64,000 nt of DNA from Malurus cyaneus samueli (Eukaryota > Chordata > Aves > Passeriformes > Maluridae), in contig CM019218.1 of assembly GCA_009741485.1 (NCBI GenBank), positions 29,500,115 through 29,564,114 on the forward strand, read 5' to 3'. Under the pieces are notes generated by a model, which did no database searches, was not told the DNA's origin, and worked only from the letters and a program-made list of their open reading frames with translations. The position numbers and the translations under genes are program-made. Shown here piece after piece: positions 14,880-29,935 of the stretch. How positions within the stretch are numbered: the first letter of the stretch is position 1; each line of letters opens with the position of its first letter.

Positions 14880-15820
14880 GAAAAGGCTATACCCCATTAC
14901 AGCACCCCATCACTTTGCAGCCCTTCCTTGGACACACTCCAGCACCTCAAGGTCTTTCCTAAATTGAAGGGCCCTGAACTGGACACAGCACTCAAGGTGT
15001 GGATCACCAGTGCTGAGTACAGTGGAAGAATCATTTCCCTGGTCTTGCTGGCCACATTATTTTTGATACACACCTGAATGCCATTGCTCTTCTTGGCCAC
15101 CTGGGCACGTGCTGGATTATGTTCAGACAGCTGTTGACCAACATCCCCAGATTCTTTTCCACTGGGCAGCTTTCCAGTCATTCTTCCCTCAGCCAGCACC
15201 ATGACACGGGTTATCGTGGCCAAAGTACAGGACCTGGCACTTGGTTTTGTTGAACCTCATGCTATTGGTCTCAGTCCATCTGTCCAGCCTGTCCAGATCC
15301 CACTACAGAGTCCTACTACTCTCCAGCAGATCAATACTTCAACTCAACTTGGTGTCATCTGCAAATTTGCTAATAGCAGACTCAATCCCCTCATCCAGAT
15401 CATCAATAAAGATATTAAATAGGTCTTGGCCAACACTGATCGCTGGGGGACACCACTGGTGATTGGACACCAACTGGTTGCAGCATCACCACCACCCCTC
15501 TCCGGGCCCGCCGGTCCAGGCAGTTCTTTACCCAGCAAAGAATGAACATTTCCTAGTCATGGGATACCTGCTTTTCCAGAATGCCATGGGAGACAGTATC
15601 AAAGGATTTACTGAAGTCAGACAGATACATCTACATCATCCACTAGGAGTATCACCTGGTCAGACACGGAGATCAGGTTGATCAGGCAGAACCTGCCTTT
15701 CCTAAACCGCTGCTGGCTGGGTGTGATCCCTTGGTGGTGCTGTATGTGCTGTGCCATCACTGACACTCAACATGACCTGCTCCAAAGCCTTGGCAGGCAC
15801 GAACCTTGCATAAAAGCAAA
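14880..15820 (-). mobile_element. CR1 LINE fragment covering part of the reverse transcriptase
   Basis: About 0.94 kb of inverted CR1. From left to right it holds 'actggacacagcactcaaggtg', 'ggacctggcacttggttttgttgaacctcatg', 'cttggtgtcatctgcaaatttgctaa' and 'ctgggggacaccactggtgattgg'. The minus-strand frame near 15345-15470 reads [18 protein letters not shown], a decayed form of the RT block SGVPQGSVLGP. Stops and frame changes show it is dead. Both edges are approximate. Confidence 0.92.
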
Positions 15821-16984
15821 ATCAGATTCCCCTCAGAACCTGTACAAGAGACAACTGATAACTTCTATTTCACAACTCAGGTGGCTTTTTGAGTAAAAAA
15901 GCCCCACTTTCCTCCTGTCCTACAGACACATATGGGGGTTCTATAACACAACCAGCCTCACCAGGAATTAGATCTTAAATTGGGAGGTTTAATAACTGTG
16001 CTAGAGAGATTCCTCAGCAGTTGAAGCATATAGGTTTTTAATTTACCACCTAAAATGCCCAAACAGTCTTTTTCTTTAAATTCTTCCCATATTTTCCACT
16101 GCAAGAGATATTTGCCCTCATTTCCTGCAACAAAACTGTTAGTGCGCTTTATTAAAACAACTGTGCTATAACCCTGCTAACATCTGTGAAGGCATACATT
16201 GACTGGTTGGTTTGGGTTTTTTGTTAAATGTGATGACAGTAAAAGTGATTCAGAAGTGCCAGGTATTAAACCTAAGCAAGATAGAGGTCAGTAGGGCTTT
16301 TAAGTACTTAAAATTGAAATAAGGGGGTAAATCTTTATATTTAAAACACACTGATAAACACGAATGCAGTAATGTGAGGAAAGCCAATCCTATCTAACTG
16401 GACTCCCACTTGCTAGGTTTTCACCTTCATGGTGCTCCAGGCTTTTACTAACTAGCTGGGCAACTAGCAAGTTTGATTTGAGTTTAAACAAAGTAGAAGT
16501 TGATTATAATTGGAAAATACCCACTACAGATTTTAAATACCTGTAAAATCCTTCATGTTTTTAAAAGCACTGGCAGAGCCTTGTACCATTCCTCAAGAAC
16601 TATTTAATAAAGAGATGGACAAGCAATTCAAACATGAAGCTTTTTCTTTTCAAAACACAAAATGGACTAACATCATGTAAGCACAACTTTTTCCTTTCTT
16701 TTAAGATTTAGACATTTAGAATAATAGAAATTATTTCTGTGAGAAACACAATAATTTCATGTGAAATATTCCCAGCTTCCAGTGAACATACTGAAATGGA
16801 GAAACATATTTCACACATACACAAATTTGCCCTGAAAAAAAGGGAATTTACCCAAAGTTGAAGAAACAAAAGTTTGTAAAATGGACAGCAACATAAAGGG
16901 TAGCATACAATGCTCTCATTGTTATAGACATGAAAACATAAGAGGAAATTAGGATAAATAATATTAAACAATAAAATATTAAGT

Positions 16985-17330
16985 AATCATATAGAGCCTC
17001 TGCTCCTGTAAATACAGTCCAGGACGCTGTTGGCTTTCTTTGATGCCAGGCACATTGCTGGCTCCCACGCAGCTACACCTCCTCCCCATCCACCAGGAAC
17101 CCCAGGTACTTTTCAGTGGAGCTGCCTCCCAGCCCGTAGGTCCCCAGAACTGTTGTTTGCAGTTCTTCTTTCCCAAGTAAAGGACTTTACTTTTATCCTT
17201 GCTGAATTTCATAAAGTTTCTGTCGGCCCATTATCCCAGCTTGCTGAAGTTTCTCTGGACAGCTGCCCCGCTCTCTGCCCTCTCCCACTTTGCTATCATC
17301 CTCAAATTTGACCAAGAACACTTTTTATAC
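16985..17330 (-). mobile_element. CR1 LINE fragment
   Basis: Inverted CR1 segment with 'aggacgctgttggctttctttgatgccagg', 'catccaccaggaaccccaggt' and 'ctttgctatcatcctcaaatttgacc'. It covers the same part of the element as the middle of the 14.9-15.8 kb copy, with different wording, so it is a separate insertion and probably another CR1 subfamily. Confidence 0.88.
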
Positions 17331-20300
17331 TGTACTTTATGAATATCTATGTAAATAATGCTTCCCATTTTTATCCTATTTTATGGAAATAATTATCCAA
17401 GCTATGAATCCCATGACTAAGTAAAATCCAGACTCTCAAGAAATCGTCCCTCTCATCTTCAGTTAGTAACTAAAGTATGTTTAATTTTCCAAAGTGATGG
17501 AATTTTATGCACTAATCAGAGCTTTGTACCCAGCTTAAACCAACTCTGAATGTTACAACAAAAGAACCTGAAGTTACGTGCCTTCTCTGACTGGCTGGAT
17601 TTCTGCCATTCATGCCTACTATAGAACACAATGCCATTAATTGATGCCACAGTAGAAGAATTTTCCTCCCCTGGAGTCACATATTCTAGAGAGGCAAGCA
17701 TTCAGGACAAATACCAAATTCCATACCCAATTACATGCTCATGGCAATAAAGACTGAAGAAAACAAGAAAAAATGCAGCTATATTAATAATCATAATGGT
17801 ACTTCAAATACAAAATTATCTCTGCAGTTCACACTCTCAACACTTCCCCGTGATATGAAGTTAGCAGTGACAATGGAGCAACCCTTTTGCATTGAAGGGA
17901 ACTTAGGCAGAAATAACAATGTGTGGGGCATTGAGAGCAATAATGCAAGAAACAACAGGGGTTGACGGATTAAAACCAGTTTGGATTTAGACAATAAAGA
18001 AATAGACAAAACAATAGCTTTACTTTTTTTTTTTAATATTTCTTGGAGCATTATTCAGTGATCCACTGTGCACTACTTAATTCTTATTTCAGCATGAAGA
18101 AAAGAATCTCATCAGGGTAGGTATTGTGATGTAGAATTCCACTAAGTACTGTTAAGAGACATTGTATATTCATCTCTGCCACCTGGTTTTAAACCCACTC
18201 TTACTTATGGGAACTAAAAGCTTCCTGAATTTAAAAGTTTTCCTAGTAGGGGAAAAAGTAGTTCTAAGAAGGTACTGAGAGGAGGGAAAAGAATTTCCCA
18301 TACTATCTTCTCTTCAATAAGAGAAAAAGTATTAAAGAGATTCTTTACACTCCTCTCCGTATCTACTCTACAAAGAGTAGTTTCTACAGTGACTAAAAAT
18401 CAGAAATTTATAGCAGGAGAAACAAAACAGAAGGAACACACAGGGCTCAAGGAAGGAAGCTACATAAACTAAAGGAGAAAACACAAAGCACAAGACAGCA
18501 AATGGAAAGATTTTGAAAGAAATGAAGGGATGAGTGGGTTGCAATGATCATAAAGGTTCGACAACAACTCAAAAGAGGTAATCTCTGTTACAGGGGAAAA
18601 AGGAAAAGAAAGGAAGAGGAAAAGAATATGATACTATAATAGGCAAACAGAAGTTGATGTGGGAAATACTAAGAAATATAACACAACTAAAACTTGAGAA
18701 ACAAGAACCGAGGAAAAAGACCAAACAACTATTTTCTGCTTCATCAAAACAGTTGATTTGCCTCAAAATTCTATCAAGAGCAATAAGTTGCCAAACCTTT
18801 GATCATCTTATTAAAAAAAAAAAAAAAAAAGAAAAAAAAAGGCAACTCATGCTAAAAACAAACAGCAAAACGCAAACTTTTGGAAAACAGTGCGAATGTT
18901 GAATGTTCCCTTAATAGTATCATCTACTCCAGCCTCTTGTTACTGGTGTACTCTACGTTGAACAAGAAATAACACGACAAGTGGATAGAGATTTATTTGT
19001 ATCCCCTTTCACTCTGGCTAGTATTACAATGCTTTTAACATGATAAAGTTATATTTTATAATATAATATATTTTATAAACAGAGTCAGCAGTATATCTAT
19101 ATTTATTATTTCATCCTTTATGGCACATTATTTCCTGGATGACTTCCAATCACAACATTCTCAAAGACATTTCATGCCTAGAATGACTTCTAAATATTCA
19201 GTAAGCATGAGTCGTCAGCCACAAAAACTAGTCAAGGGAGAATGTGGTGAATTGTTTGGGGTTTTTTTCCCTGCAATGTGACAGCATTCTCTCCAAAAGT
19301 CTTATTATTCATTTAAGGGAACCTACAAAGTACTCCTCCTTCTGGACTTATAGCACAATAATTTATTGAGCATGATTTATGGACATGGTAATATACTCAT
19401 TGTTTAAAGGCCGAAACAAAGTAGTAAAATAAACTTACTTCCTTGAGATTGTCTAAAATGCCAAAACCCAAAATATATGGAAGCAATCAAAGGAGGGTAA
19501 ATCAAACTAGAAAAAAAAGAGGCAAACGGGTAAACAGACAAGTAACCATGTGACCTGTGTATAGGGGTCTAAACAACCTAGTCAATCCTAACAGAATCAT
19601 CACTGACACAAAGAAACAAGTCAAGAAACCAAGTATTTTAATCTAATATAGTGACATACACAAAAACTAATTATGAGACTGAATTTCAATTACTTCACCA
19701 TGAGTTCGGTGCTCCCATTATTCAAAAAAAAATCTTCAACTGCAGAAATCATATTTCCCCCTTTGAAATAGTGCGGACATCTCATTGTTACTTCTTTAGA
19801 GGCATGAAGTGTTTGACTTTAGGCACAGACTTGGCATAACTTAAATATTGTTTATGCATCACTCTCACACTTCTACTCTGGATGTTTGTAAAATTAGTTT
19901 TCCCAGAATGAAAAAGAAAGTTGTTAATTCTGTTTCCTAGAGATGTAGAATTTCTCCCATTGCTAGATGTCCATAGCAAAATAACACTGTGATTTCTAGA
20001 ACCAGAGGGCTGTAGAAAAAATGAGACTGAAGATTCTTGTGCATATCCAAATTCTAATTTACTTCTGATGATATTCTTCTGAATTTTAAAAAATACTTTT
20101 ATGAATTGTATATTTATACAGTGCAGTTCCGAAGAGTAGTCAACAAAACAACTTGCTAGACTAGTTTTTTTTGCCTCTCTTTGTCAAAAACAAGTGCTCA
20201 AATATCTTTATGTAGGACTTCAAATCTAAAATTGGGTATCTGTTAACATACAAATGGTGTTTAATTAAATATTTTGAACGTTAATAACACAGAAACTGGT

Positions 20301-23300
20301 CATATCTCTTCAACTGACAACCCAAGTATTTTACAGAAGAAGATTAAGTGTTACTTTCTTATAAAAATAACAATGATTTGCTAAAATCTTCAAACCGGGG
20401 GGGGCATGCAGTCACAGAGTTCATTTTATTCAAAACCCACACAAGTAAAGAAACAAGATAATTGCTATTTCACCACAGCGTATCTGCTTCAAACTGAGTA
20501 ATGGGTTGAGGCGCTTTACATTATTTCTAATATTTCTAATATCTTCATCTTACTACAATATTTTTCCCCAAAAAGAAGGCTGGTAACTAGGAAATAATTA
20601 CAAAATGCTATCAGTAAAAGAAATTTCAATGCTCAGTAAATAAAAACCATCATCTCCTTAAAATAATGATACATGTCCAGCCTGTGAAAGAAGATTATAT
20701 ATGCACTGCTTATCTGTATTACAGTTATTGATGGAAGTGAAGCATTTTGATTCATTGACACTTTCAGAAGTGGCTGATATTTAAGTCTTAAGAATAATGT
20801 ATTTAAATTTCTTTATAATATATAAAGTTATATATTTCAGGCTTCTGAGCATCTCCAGTTTCTGCTGTCAACAACATAAGCAAAACATATTCCACAACGT
20901 GTTGCAATTTTAGTTACCCTATGTATCTAAACTTGGTAAAGTCACAGGAAGTACATATGCATGTAATGATATGCAACGAATACATTTAAAAATACAAATA
21001 ACATGAACAATTTAATTATTTAAATCTATTACTTCTATCTGTTCCTTTAAGAGATATATTTCTCCAACAGAAGATTAAGCTACCTCTCTTGAAATTAATC
21101 CTGCAGCCAGATATACTCCTTATAGCTATGTAATTTAAGACACAATATTAAATCTTAACAGTAAATCACCTTCAATATTTTGCATGCCTTTGGGTATTGA
21201 ATTTTACATCTGCAGTAAGGCAAAAAAGACAACCGTCTTGCTATTACTCAGCAGGATATAGATTCCTTCTTGTAAGTGGAATTCCAGACATTCCGTCTGT
21301 TTCCCATAAAAGTAGAAAATAGTTGGTCTTAAAGTAGATCAGCAATAGTACATTTAAATAGTGTAGGTAGGAACCACATACAGCTAAACAAACCACACCA
21401 TTGCAAAAAGTTGTATTCCTTTATACAAAATTCATGCATATGAACCACTGCTTAAGTAATTATATGATTTACATATCAGAAGGCTGATATTTCCTGACCA
21501 ATAAAGAGAAAAAACAAACTTTTAAAAACCAGTTCTACAAAACAATTAAATATAAGAGACAACTATCAAAATGGGAAAAAAGAATATCTATCCTGTTTTC
21601 ACTGGCTCTTTTCACAGTCAGCCATCTCAAGGCATAATAGCTACCTTGCAATGTCTCATGTGGTCATGCAAAAAACTCTTTTCACATGATTAGAGTTATG
21701 CATCTAATTTATTATGCACACACAATGGGCACTTCCCTATTGTGAAAGCAAATCTCCACGTTACTATGGTAAAAGCAGTAACTAGATATGCAAAGAATAA
21801 TTTGCATGAGAAAATGACTCTGCACACAGCCTATGTGCCTATGTACAGTTTGCTAATACAACGGTGTTCTGAAAATTCAGCCCTGGTTTCTACTGCCTAA
21901 CTTGGCTAGACAGCATCTAAGCAAGCATACACATCTAAATACACAAGTATCTGTACAAAGCTCATGTAACGATAATTTAAAAATCATACAAAAGTCAAAC
22001 TTTATGGATAGGGCCATGATAGTATTTCTGTCCACCTTTTAGTGTAACTGGAGAAAGTTCATAGTTTTTATTGCCATAAAGAAAATGCAAAAAAGTATTC
22101 CACTTACCAGAAAATTTCACTTTTATCCTAGAAGCATGCATTTTTGCTATGTCAAGAAATCTCTGAAATGGTCTAGACATGTTGTTGAAATATTTTTTAA
22201 AACCATCTCATAGGCATAGGCCACAATAATGAGTTATGTTACTTTTCTGTGACTTTCATAATTTTCAGTAATGCAAATTATAGGCCTCATCCTAAATAAA
22301 CACAGGACAAAACTAAATATTTCCTTTAATTCACATTAAAAGTGTGGACCTGCAGGATCAGACCTTTATAATATGAATTTAAGTAGTGAAGACAGATTGA
22401 CAAGACCACAAAATATTAAACAAGTAGACTCTTATTTTTGTACTTGAGCAGCTTAAAGCATGTGTGCCTAATTATTACAAAGCCACTCAATTTATCCCTT
22501 CACAGCAAATGCAAGTACATAATTAAAATTCTGTGAAACTTCACCACCTAAAAAGCACCTTTAAAAGCATCTTAACACATAAATACTGACCATATATTTT
22601 AAGCAGAACAATCATGTCAGTACTGGAGAAGGAAAACAATTGAAAACAAAAATGAGGAAATGGTTATGTCTAGAAAAATTATTATACGTTTTTCATATAC
22701 GATATGAAAGAGAACTCAATAGCATTTTTCTGAAGCAAGACACTTTGAAATCCAATACGAATTCTTAACATTTAATCACCTTCACTGTTTAGTCTACTTG
22801 TCATCCTAACAAAACCCCACTTATAGTAAGGTTTCCCATTCTACTAAAGACTGTTATGCAGGTATATGTGAATAAAGCACAGTCATAATTAAAGGATGCC
22901 AAAAGCCAGAGGTGGGCTACTGACATTTCAGACCCCCCAAGCCAAATTATCATTCTGCTGTTATAAAATATAATGTAAGAGTAACATTTGTTATGTGTAT
23001 ACATTCTGCTTCCACAAAAACCTAAGCAGAATATCAGGCTTTTCTCCTTCCATGCAGAGATAGTCAATATGATACTACTTTAAAATCCATGCCACAGGTA
23101 ATGAATTCCGTTTGATTCATTCAAGATTTAGGACAGGAAATAAATGCTGAAGGAAATTACCACATAAATGACATTCCTTGAAACTAGATGGGCCTGAAAA
23201 TGAAAGAGTTCTTATTTTATCCAAGCTATAATACTCATCCTGTTCTCAAAATATAGAATAACAGCATTCTGCTCAAAATGAAAGGACGTCTCTCTACTTT

Positions 23301-26300
23301 CTAGTTCTTCAGAAAGTAAATTAGTAAAAATCTGCCTAACAGACTTCAATTTTACTAAAGGCAGTCATGAGCTTAGAATATGACTAGTTTTATCTTAGAA
23401 CCTTAAACTGACTTAAGACTAGCAGCCTCCTTAAACATCTTAAGTGCAAAATAAGAAACTGCATGAGGGGCTTTTCTTAATATATTTTAGGCAATCTGAC
23501 ACAAGCACAAACAGCATTCACAGAGACCACATGAATGCACATGCAGGATTAAGTGGATTTCATTTAGTTGAATGTAGCCTTTCTTGCATTGTACACTTGT
23601 TTATATAATATCAGGATTTTCCAAAGTGATTGGTCTTGCAATGATTTAAGCACTTACATGTATCTTATCTGAAAGAGAGGCAGTGTTTTAATAGAATATG
23701 AATTAACAGATTATTCAGGGAAAAAAATTCTTAATTACCTAGGAAAAAAAATAATATTGGACTTGCAAATTATCTTTTACAAGTAACCTCCCTCTCCAAA
23801 CTTATCTGACTCCTGCCTAACTGTATCTACAGTTAAAACCTTCAGAGCACAATCTGCATAAGCCACTTGGCTTTCTGTACACAGGCATTCTGTGGAAGAT
23901 CTGGCAGTACACAGAACTTTGGGCAGAGTTACCCTGTCTTAACAAAAGAAACTCAAAAGGCTGAAAGAACACCGGCTTTCAAAATTTTTATGTCAGTACT
24001 AAGAGAAGAGCATTTTTTTTTCAATTATTGTTTCATTATTTACAGACTACTGTGTTCCAGAAACAAAATGAGACCAAATTATAAATCAGGATTAAAATTG
24101 CACATTAAAATATGTTGTCCTCGCATTTTGTTTTCTGTTATTTACCTGCTCAATGGAATTAATAAAAGTAAACCCCACATTCAAAACTAACAAAACATAA
24201 GAGGAACAGCTGTGATCCTGCTTAACAGTTAGTCCAGTCACACACTATGAAACTCAAAGGAAAGCACTACAAATGATAATAAACAGAATACAAACAGAAA
24301 GCAAGAGAGAAAGGAGAGAAGGAAAAGCGACAGACTCAAGAGCCCTTTCCAAATACATAATCCAGTAGGCGGAGTTACTGGTTCTACCAATGTCTTAGAC
24401 ACCAATATCAAAGAAGTATTTTATTTTCATTTAAAAGGGTTTTTTTTGCAATGGAATAACAAGTTGTGAATGAATAACCTTTAGAGTGAAGGATGGAAGT
24501 GGAATTCAATTTTTCCACAAGCAGTATTAGGTTTGACAATACTTAAACACATTTTTCCCCTCAAAATATTACTTCCCATGGGTTTTGGTTGAGTTTTGGG
24601 TTTGTTTTTTTGGGTATTTTTCCTCCTCTACGGGATTACTGGGAGGTCAACTGTGAAAGTACAAGTAAGATTTGGCCTAATCGTTTTCTACCTGGCGAAA
24701 ATCCAGATAATAAGTCAAGTAGTATAATATAATTAGTAGCTTGGAGTTGTTTTGTTGTGTGTATTAGCTTATGAAGCCAGCTCAACAGTTTATCAAACTT
24801 AAGTAACACATCTCTACTGATTAACCAAGGTCTTTCCTTCCCATATTGTCAGCACCAATTACTGTTTTTGTTCACTGTTACCTGTGTTCTCAGATGATAT
24901 CTGCCAAACACAGAAATACTCGTCTTACCAAACAAGGTATTCCAAGATTGGCTCCTAAACCAAGCATTTGCTGAAAGGTCTAAATATCAAAACCAAGTAG
25001 TAACTTCAGTATTCAGTATTAAAATTACTCAACCCAGACAGATCTCTATGATCAGTCATACTGTGACTACTCAGAAGTTTCTGTGAGATTATGGAAGGTC
25101 TTAATTGATTGAATCTCTTAAGAAAATGCATACAGAAGAACCCGAATGAAGGTAATTATATAGCAGGAATTAATAATAATGCATAGAGTAGATACACATA
25201 CAGAAAATAATTATTTAAATGATTTATCTAATACTATCTGCAGAAAAGGTTTACAAATATAAGAAAAATAATAGGATTCTTCAAAACAGAAAAAGTCATT
25301 TAAAAAGTCATGTACCATCCATCTGGTAGATTGGAGGCAGCCCTTGTCCTTCTTTAACTATATCAAAATGTATGCAATATGCTCATAGAAAGATTGCCTC
25401 AGTATTTAACAGTACAAATACTTACTAATTCAAAATCAAGCTATTCAAATAAAAGCACCTTTGTTTCTAAAGGCCTCTGAGGTGCTGCATGAAACCACCT
25501 AAATTGTTTGTTAGGAAACAAAGTCAATTAACTGTTGAGCAAAGCATCTTGAAGGACAGGGGAAAAGAGGAAAAGGAACCCAACAAAATAACATACCAGA
25601 GCAGAAAAAAAGAAATACCTTGCACCAAAGAGAAGTTTAAGGAGGAATAATACAATTAGCTGAGCTGGCATTGGTTCTGACACTGATGTTCATTTCTACG
25701 ATAAATACAATTCTGATATTCAAAGTTAAAACTCCTATTATTTCAGTTTTGTTTCACTGTTTACACTGTCACTTTCACGTCAAGAATACAAAAGGAAATC
25801 CATGTGCTCTACTTGAAGAAAATCTACAAAACAGGGAAAGCAGTTTTTATTCTAAAGGTGCTAGTATACTGAGAAAATAGGAACTTTAGTACTTTTGAAT
25901 ACAATGATACGTCCTATAAATTTAATAACTTAAACATCTTGTACATTGTCCCTCAGAGGTGAAAAGTAAGCTAATTTTACTTTCCATCTTTTTAAAAGAT
26001 CAGAAGTTATCTCTAATGCAGCAGTTTTGCCGGTTCACATTTTAACTACAAAAAAATAGTCTAGTAAAGCAAAAGACTGTAGCCTGACACTGATGGCACA
26101 AGTTTCGGCTCTTGTTTTTTCCATGACACTGAATTTAAAAGAAGACTTTAAATCAAAAGATTGCAGTTATATCATCAGCTTTGTCACTTGCCCACTGAAA
26201 CCCTGGCCATGTTTTTTTGTGTCCACTACACCATTCATAACATAGCCAGTACTCTAAAATGCTTTGACTTCTGTAATGCAACACCAGAAAGAAAAAAATA

Positions 26301-26679
26301 ATTATGTAATAGACTATTTTTCTTTTGAGGCTTGTATTTTCCAACACAATTTTTCTGATTTTAAAAAGCATCAGTCGCCCACATAATCTTTTTTCTTTTT
26401 TGTCCAGTCTTGACGCATGCAGTTACTTTTCACATGGAGAAAAATATTTGGTTTACCACTATCATCTGAGAAATTTGCATTTGGACTCTTGATTTAACAA
26501 TTTCCAAGGCTTCCCAAATGAGCAGAATTAATTGTATTAACATAAAAAAAAGCACAAAACAAAATAAAACAAAACCACTAATTTCAGCTTACTTTCCTAG
26601 ATTTTCTATAGTAGCTTAATCCCATAAAATCCAAAGTAAAGCTTGTTAGATATAAAAGAAAAGTGCAAAGCTCCCCATT
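17331..26679. other. AT-rich DNA, no gene recognised
   Basis: No splice-bounded open frame with family resemblance, no RNA gene and no further CR1 was seen. There are occasional simple A-runs and short AT palindromes. Confidence 0.55.
18813..18840. repeat. Poly(A) run
   Basis: Eighteen A, one G, then nine A. No retro-element body is recognisable to the left. Confidence 0.9.
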
Positions 26680-28340
26680 TAAGGACTAGTTACAACTCAT
26701 TAAAGTAGGGACACATATAATTTGAAGCATTAGAATGCATGCTGAAATATAATTAGCGGCTATGAATCAAACCGGCATGGATTGAACTAATTCCTGGAAT
26801 GCTATTATGGAGAGTACCTTGTAGAGAAAGAATGATCCCTCTGTTTGCACAGCAACTAAACAGCTTCAATTTACTTTCAAAATTGACTCGAATTGAGATA
26901 AAGGTCCAGGATTTCAAAATGTGGCCTTTTAAATATAATCAGCCTGAATTATGCCTGTTTCACACTGTGATACTTGCAACCTGGTTACAGGCAGCAGGGA
27001 TAAGGCCGCACTCAGCTTATTTCACTGCTTAATTTATATGGTAATTACCACACCACAGCCAGAATGGAGAGCATCTGCCAAAACTGAAGGCCCCAGAATA
27101 ATAAAACTGACATGTGCTGTGATATTGTTGAAGTGCTGACTAAGAAACTTCTTTTATCTCCTCTCGAAGCTATAAAATGGTATTCGTGTTATTACTAGCA
27201 GAGAATTTTAACAGCCGTGCACTGACAGCAATTATGTAACACATGCACAAAACAATAGAGTTTCACATCACTTAATAAATCCTTGAGCTCTCTTAGCTCC
27301 AGATCTCTCGCTGGCTGGATTTTATGGTCTGGTAGCTCTATCCGACCTTCAGAACACTGAAGTATACAAACCACAAAAGCAGTAGAAAATTATTACAAAC
27401 AACTGGCCTTTCTCCCTGTTACATCTATTTAATGAAGAGGGCATGATGTATAATGACGGGGGTTAATTAAAAGATTTGTCCCCTCACTTTACTCCGTAGC
27501 TAAATGCTGTAATGAACCCCTGGTATTAAAGCAAGCAAGATACAGATATAATTTTTCCTTCTATGATCATCCTCTTATAAAGCAACAATTGCATTTAGAA
27601 AAAAAAGGCAAATTTTTTAGCATGCAACAATGAAACAAATTTAATCTAACTTATCTTTATTCATTTTTATGAAAATAAAAACATGCCATTAACATAAGGA
27701 ATGTAAATTTTCAGCTGACTTTCCTGCTAACATTATCAATTCTGTTTCCAATACTATGCTTTAGTTTTTTAGCTTTCATATATTGCACCTGAAACTCCTG
27801 TTTGACAGTACCAAAGTTTCATAAAAGAACTGAAACCATTGTACTATAAAGGTTTTAAAACCAAACTGTCAAATAAGACGGTATTAAGATAATTAAAAAA
27901 TGAAGAACACAAAGGAAAGTTAAAGGCCATTTCTGTATTAGAACTTGTATTACAAGATAGTGTTCACAGGCACAAATACCCCTCCCCTGATCAAAAAGTA
28001 TTTGCTGGATCGATTAAAAAGGGAGGAATAATGTTTCACCTTGTGAAAACTAGATAGTGACTGGAAGTCACTTAGTAATGAGACAGAGACTGAAAAAGTA
28101 ATTAGAGTTACTCATACAATAATTTCAAACGCTGATAATTCAGTTTTTATACCATTCAGAACTGGAAAGGCATTTGTTTGCATAATGCCTGCTGGCATGA
28201 ATTAATTGCGCCTAACTTATCTCCACACTTCATACCTAGATTATTTATAGGCTATGGTCTAAGTATGTTATTCACAAAGAGTCTAATTAATGTATGCATA
28301 ATGACTATTCCTAATCTGACTCCATGTATCAGTTTATATT
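26680..28340. promoter_or_regulatory. Candidate conserved regulatory region
   Basis: Free of visible repeats and dense in homeodomain- and POU-like words: TTAATTAA, TAATTA, CATAATGCC, TTTGCATAA and GAATTAATTGCG. The texture is like deeply conserved vertebrate enhancers. This is an impression from motif content and not a demonstrated conservation signal. Confidence 0.3.
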
Positions 28341-29746
28341 CTCTACATTCTGGATAGTACTTCTATAATTTCTTGAATTAACATCACTCAAGTACATTAT
28401 TATTGTATAAATTCAAGTTAAAGACATGTCTTTCTGAGAAGGACCACCATCCCACTATACTTAAAATTTCTCTTACAAATATAGGTTAAAATGCCTTCCT
28501 TTGCATACCATACAAAAAAGATCACTGCGCTTTTGCTGCTTTATTAAACTGAAAGTTCTTTGCTGATCATTGCTATCATTTTGAAGTCTCTTACCTCATA
28601 ACTGCTTTCTAGCTTTGCCTTTAAAAATACTACTGAAAAAACACCTCTTGGTACTTGTAATGGATTTTATTTCCTCAATCAATTACCTTAAACAAAAAAT
28701 ATTCTAACCATAAACAACTCTAATTATTTTCTCAATTACACACATACACCTGCTAAACATACAATAAATCAAGACTGTAAGTGTTTTGTATTTACATGCA
28801 ATTAGACTGACAAAGTAATATACATGGCTTCAACAAAAAAAGGCTCTGTAGACTGCTCCTCACAAACCAGAAGCTCTCAGCACACTCTTAATAGGCTTCT
28901 ATTACATTTAAGCCAATAGCAGAGGACAGGCACAAAATGTTTGTTTCCTGCAGAATGAAGACTCCCTGCTGAGAGACACCACTCTTTCTTGATATTTCTT
29001 TGAAGGAAGCCTTTGATTTACAGAAAGAAAAGCAGCTAGGAAGAAAAAAGATCTGCTACAACCACACGCTCATGTTTGTAGAAGCAGTTATTCAGTTTTA
29101 ATCTTCTTTTCCACGAACATCCAAGAAAGTGAAACCATTCAGAACATTTCGAGTTAAATACCCCCTTAGCAACAAATACTGTTTAGTGTTCAATACATGC
29201 ACATACACACACACCCCACGGTATCATTACACTGCTTTACATTGAGGCACTAGAAAAGGTAAATGCAATCAAAGAAGAATATATATTTTTAAACAAAGGA
29301 CATCAATAGTCCAGGCAGAAAAGACTATATGATGTGAACAACTAGATCCCACCAGAAAGGGATAGGGAGTTCCCTGCATGTCAGAACATTAAGACAACCA
29401 CATAAAGAACAGGGAAGTATTCTAAAAAAGGGCAGTGACAGAGTGCATGCAAAGGGAGATTATGAGTATGGAGGGGTGTTTAATTTTAAGTGGGTTTTGC
29501 ATTTGGGAAAAACAACAAACTACATAATTGTTTTACTCTTTAAATTATAATGAAGAGGGGAAATCAAAGAGCCTAGGAAGATACAGTGAAAATACTATTG
29601 AAGAGATAATTTAGAAAGGTAAGACTTCAGATGGAATTAAAATAAACCTATTCACTCCTAAACATAACTGACAAAATAGAAAAATAAAAATGAGTCATAT
29701 TAAGAAGCATGTCTAACTAGTCAGTATCTTTCATCTTCCAATGTCA

Positions 29747-29784
29747 ACTATAATGGGCTTCCATTGCCCATTATAATGGGCTTC
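29747..29784. repeat. Direct plus inverted repeat
   Basis: TATAATGGGCTTC occurs twice about 27 bp apart, and between them GCCCATTAT forms an inverted repeat with ATAATGGGC. The stretch can form a 9-bp-stem hairpin. Confidence 0.85.
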
Positions 29785-29890
29785 TTTTTTGGCACTACCC
29801 AAATAGTTGAAACTAAAGGTAATGCAGTACATAGAAAGCATTTCTCCATAAATAAGTAGTAAGAACACATAAAAAGTGGTCATTGTCATA

Positions 29891-29935
29891 CAGTATTATG
29901 TACTGCAGTATTATGCACTACAGTATTATGTACTA
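29891..29935. repeat. 15-bp tandem repeat, three copies
   Basis: CAGTATTATGTACTG, CAGTATTATGCACTA and CAGTATTATGTACTA lie in exact register. Confidence 0.95.

Noticed and set aside
15344..15538. Reverse-transcriptase-like open frame
   Set aside because: It is part of a decayed CR1 copy with lost motifs and frameshifts, not a functional gene.
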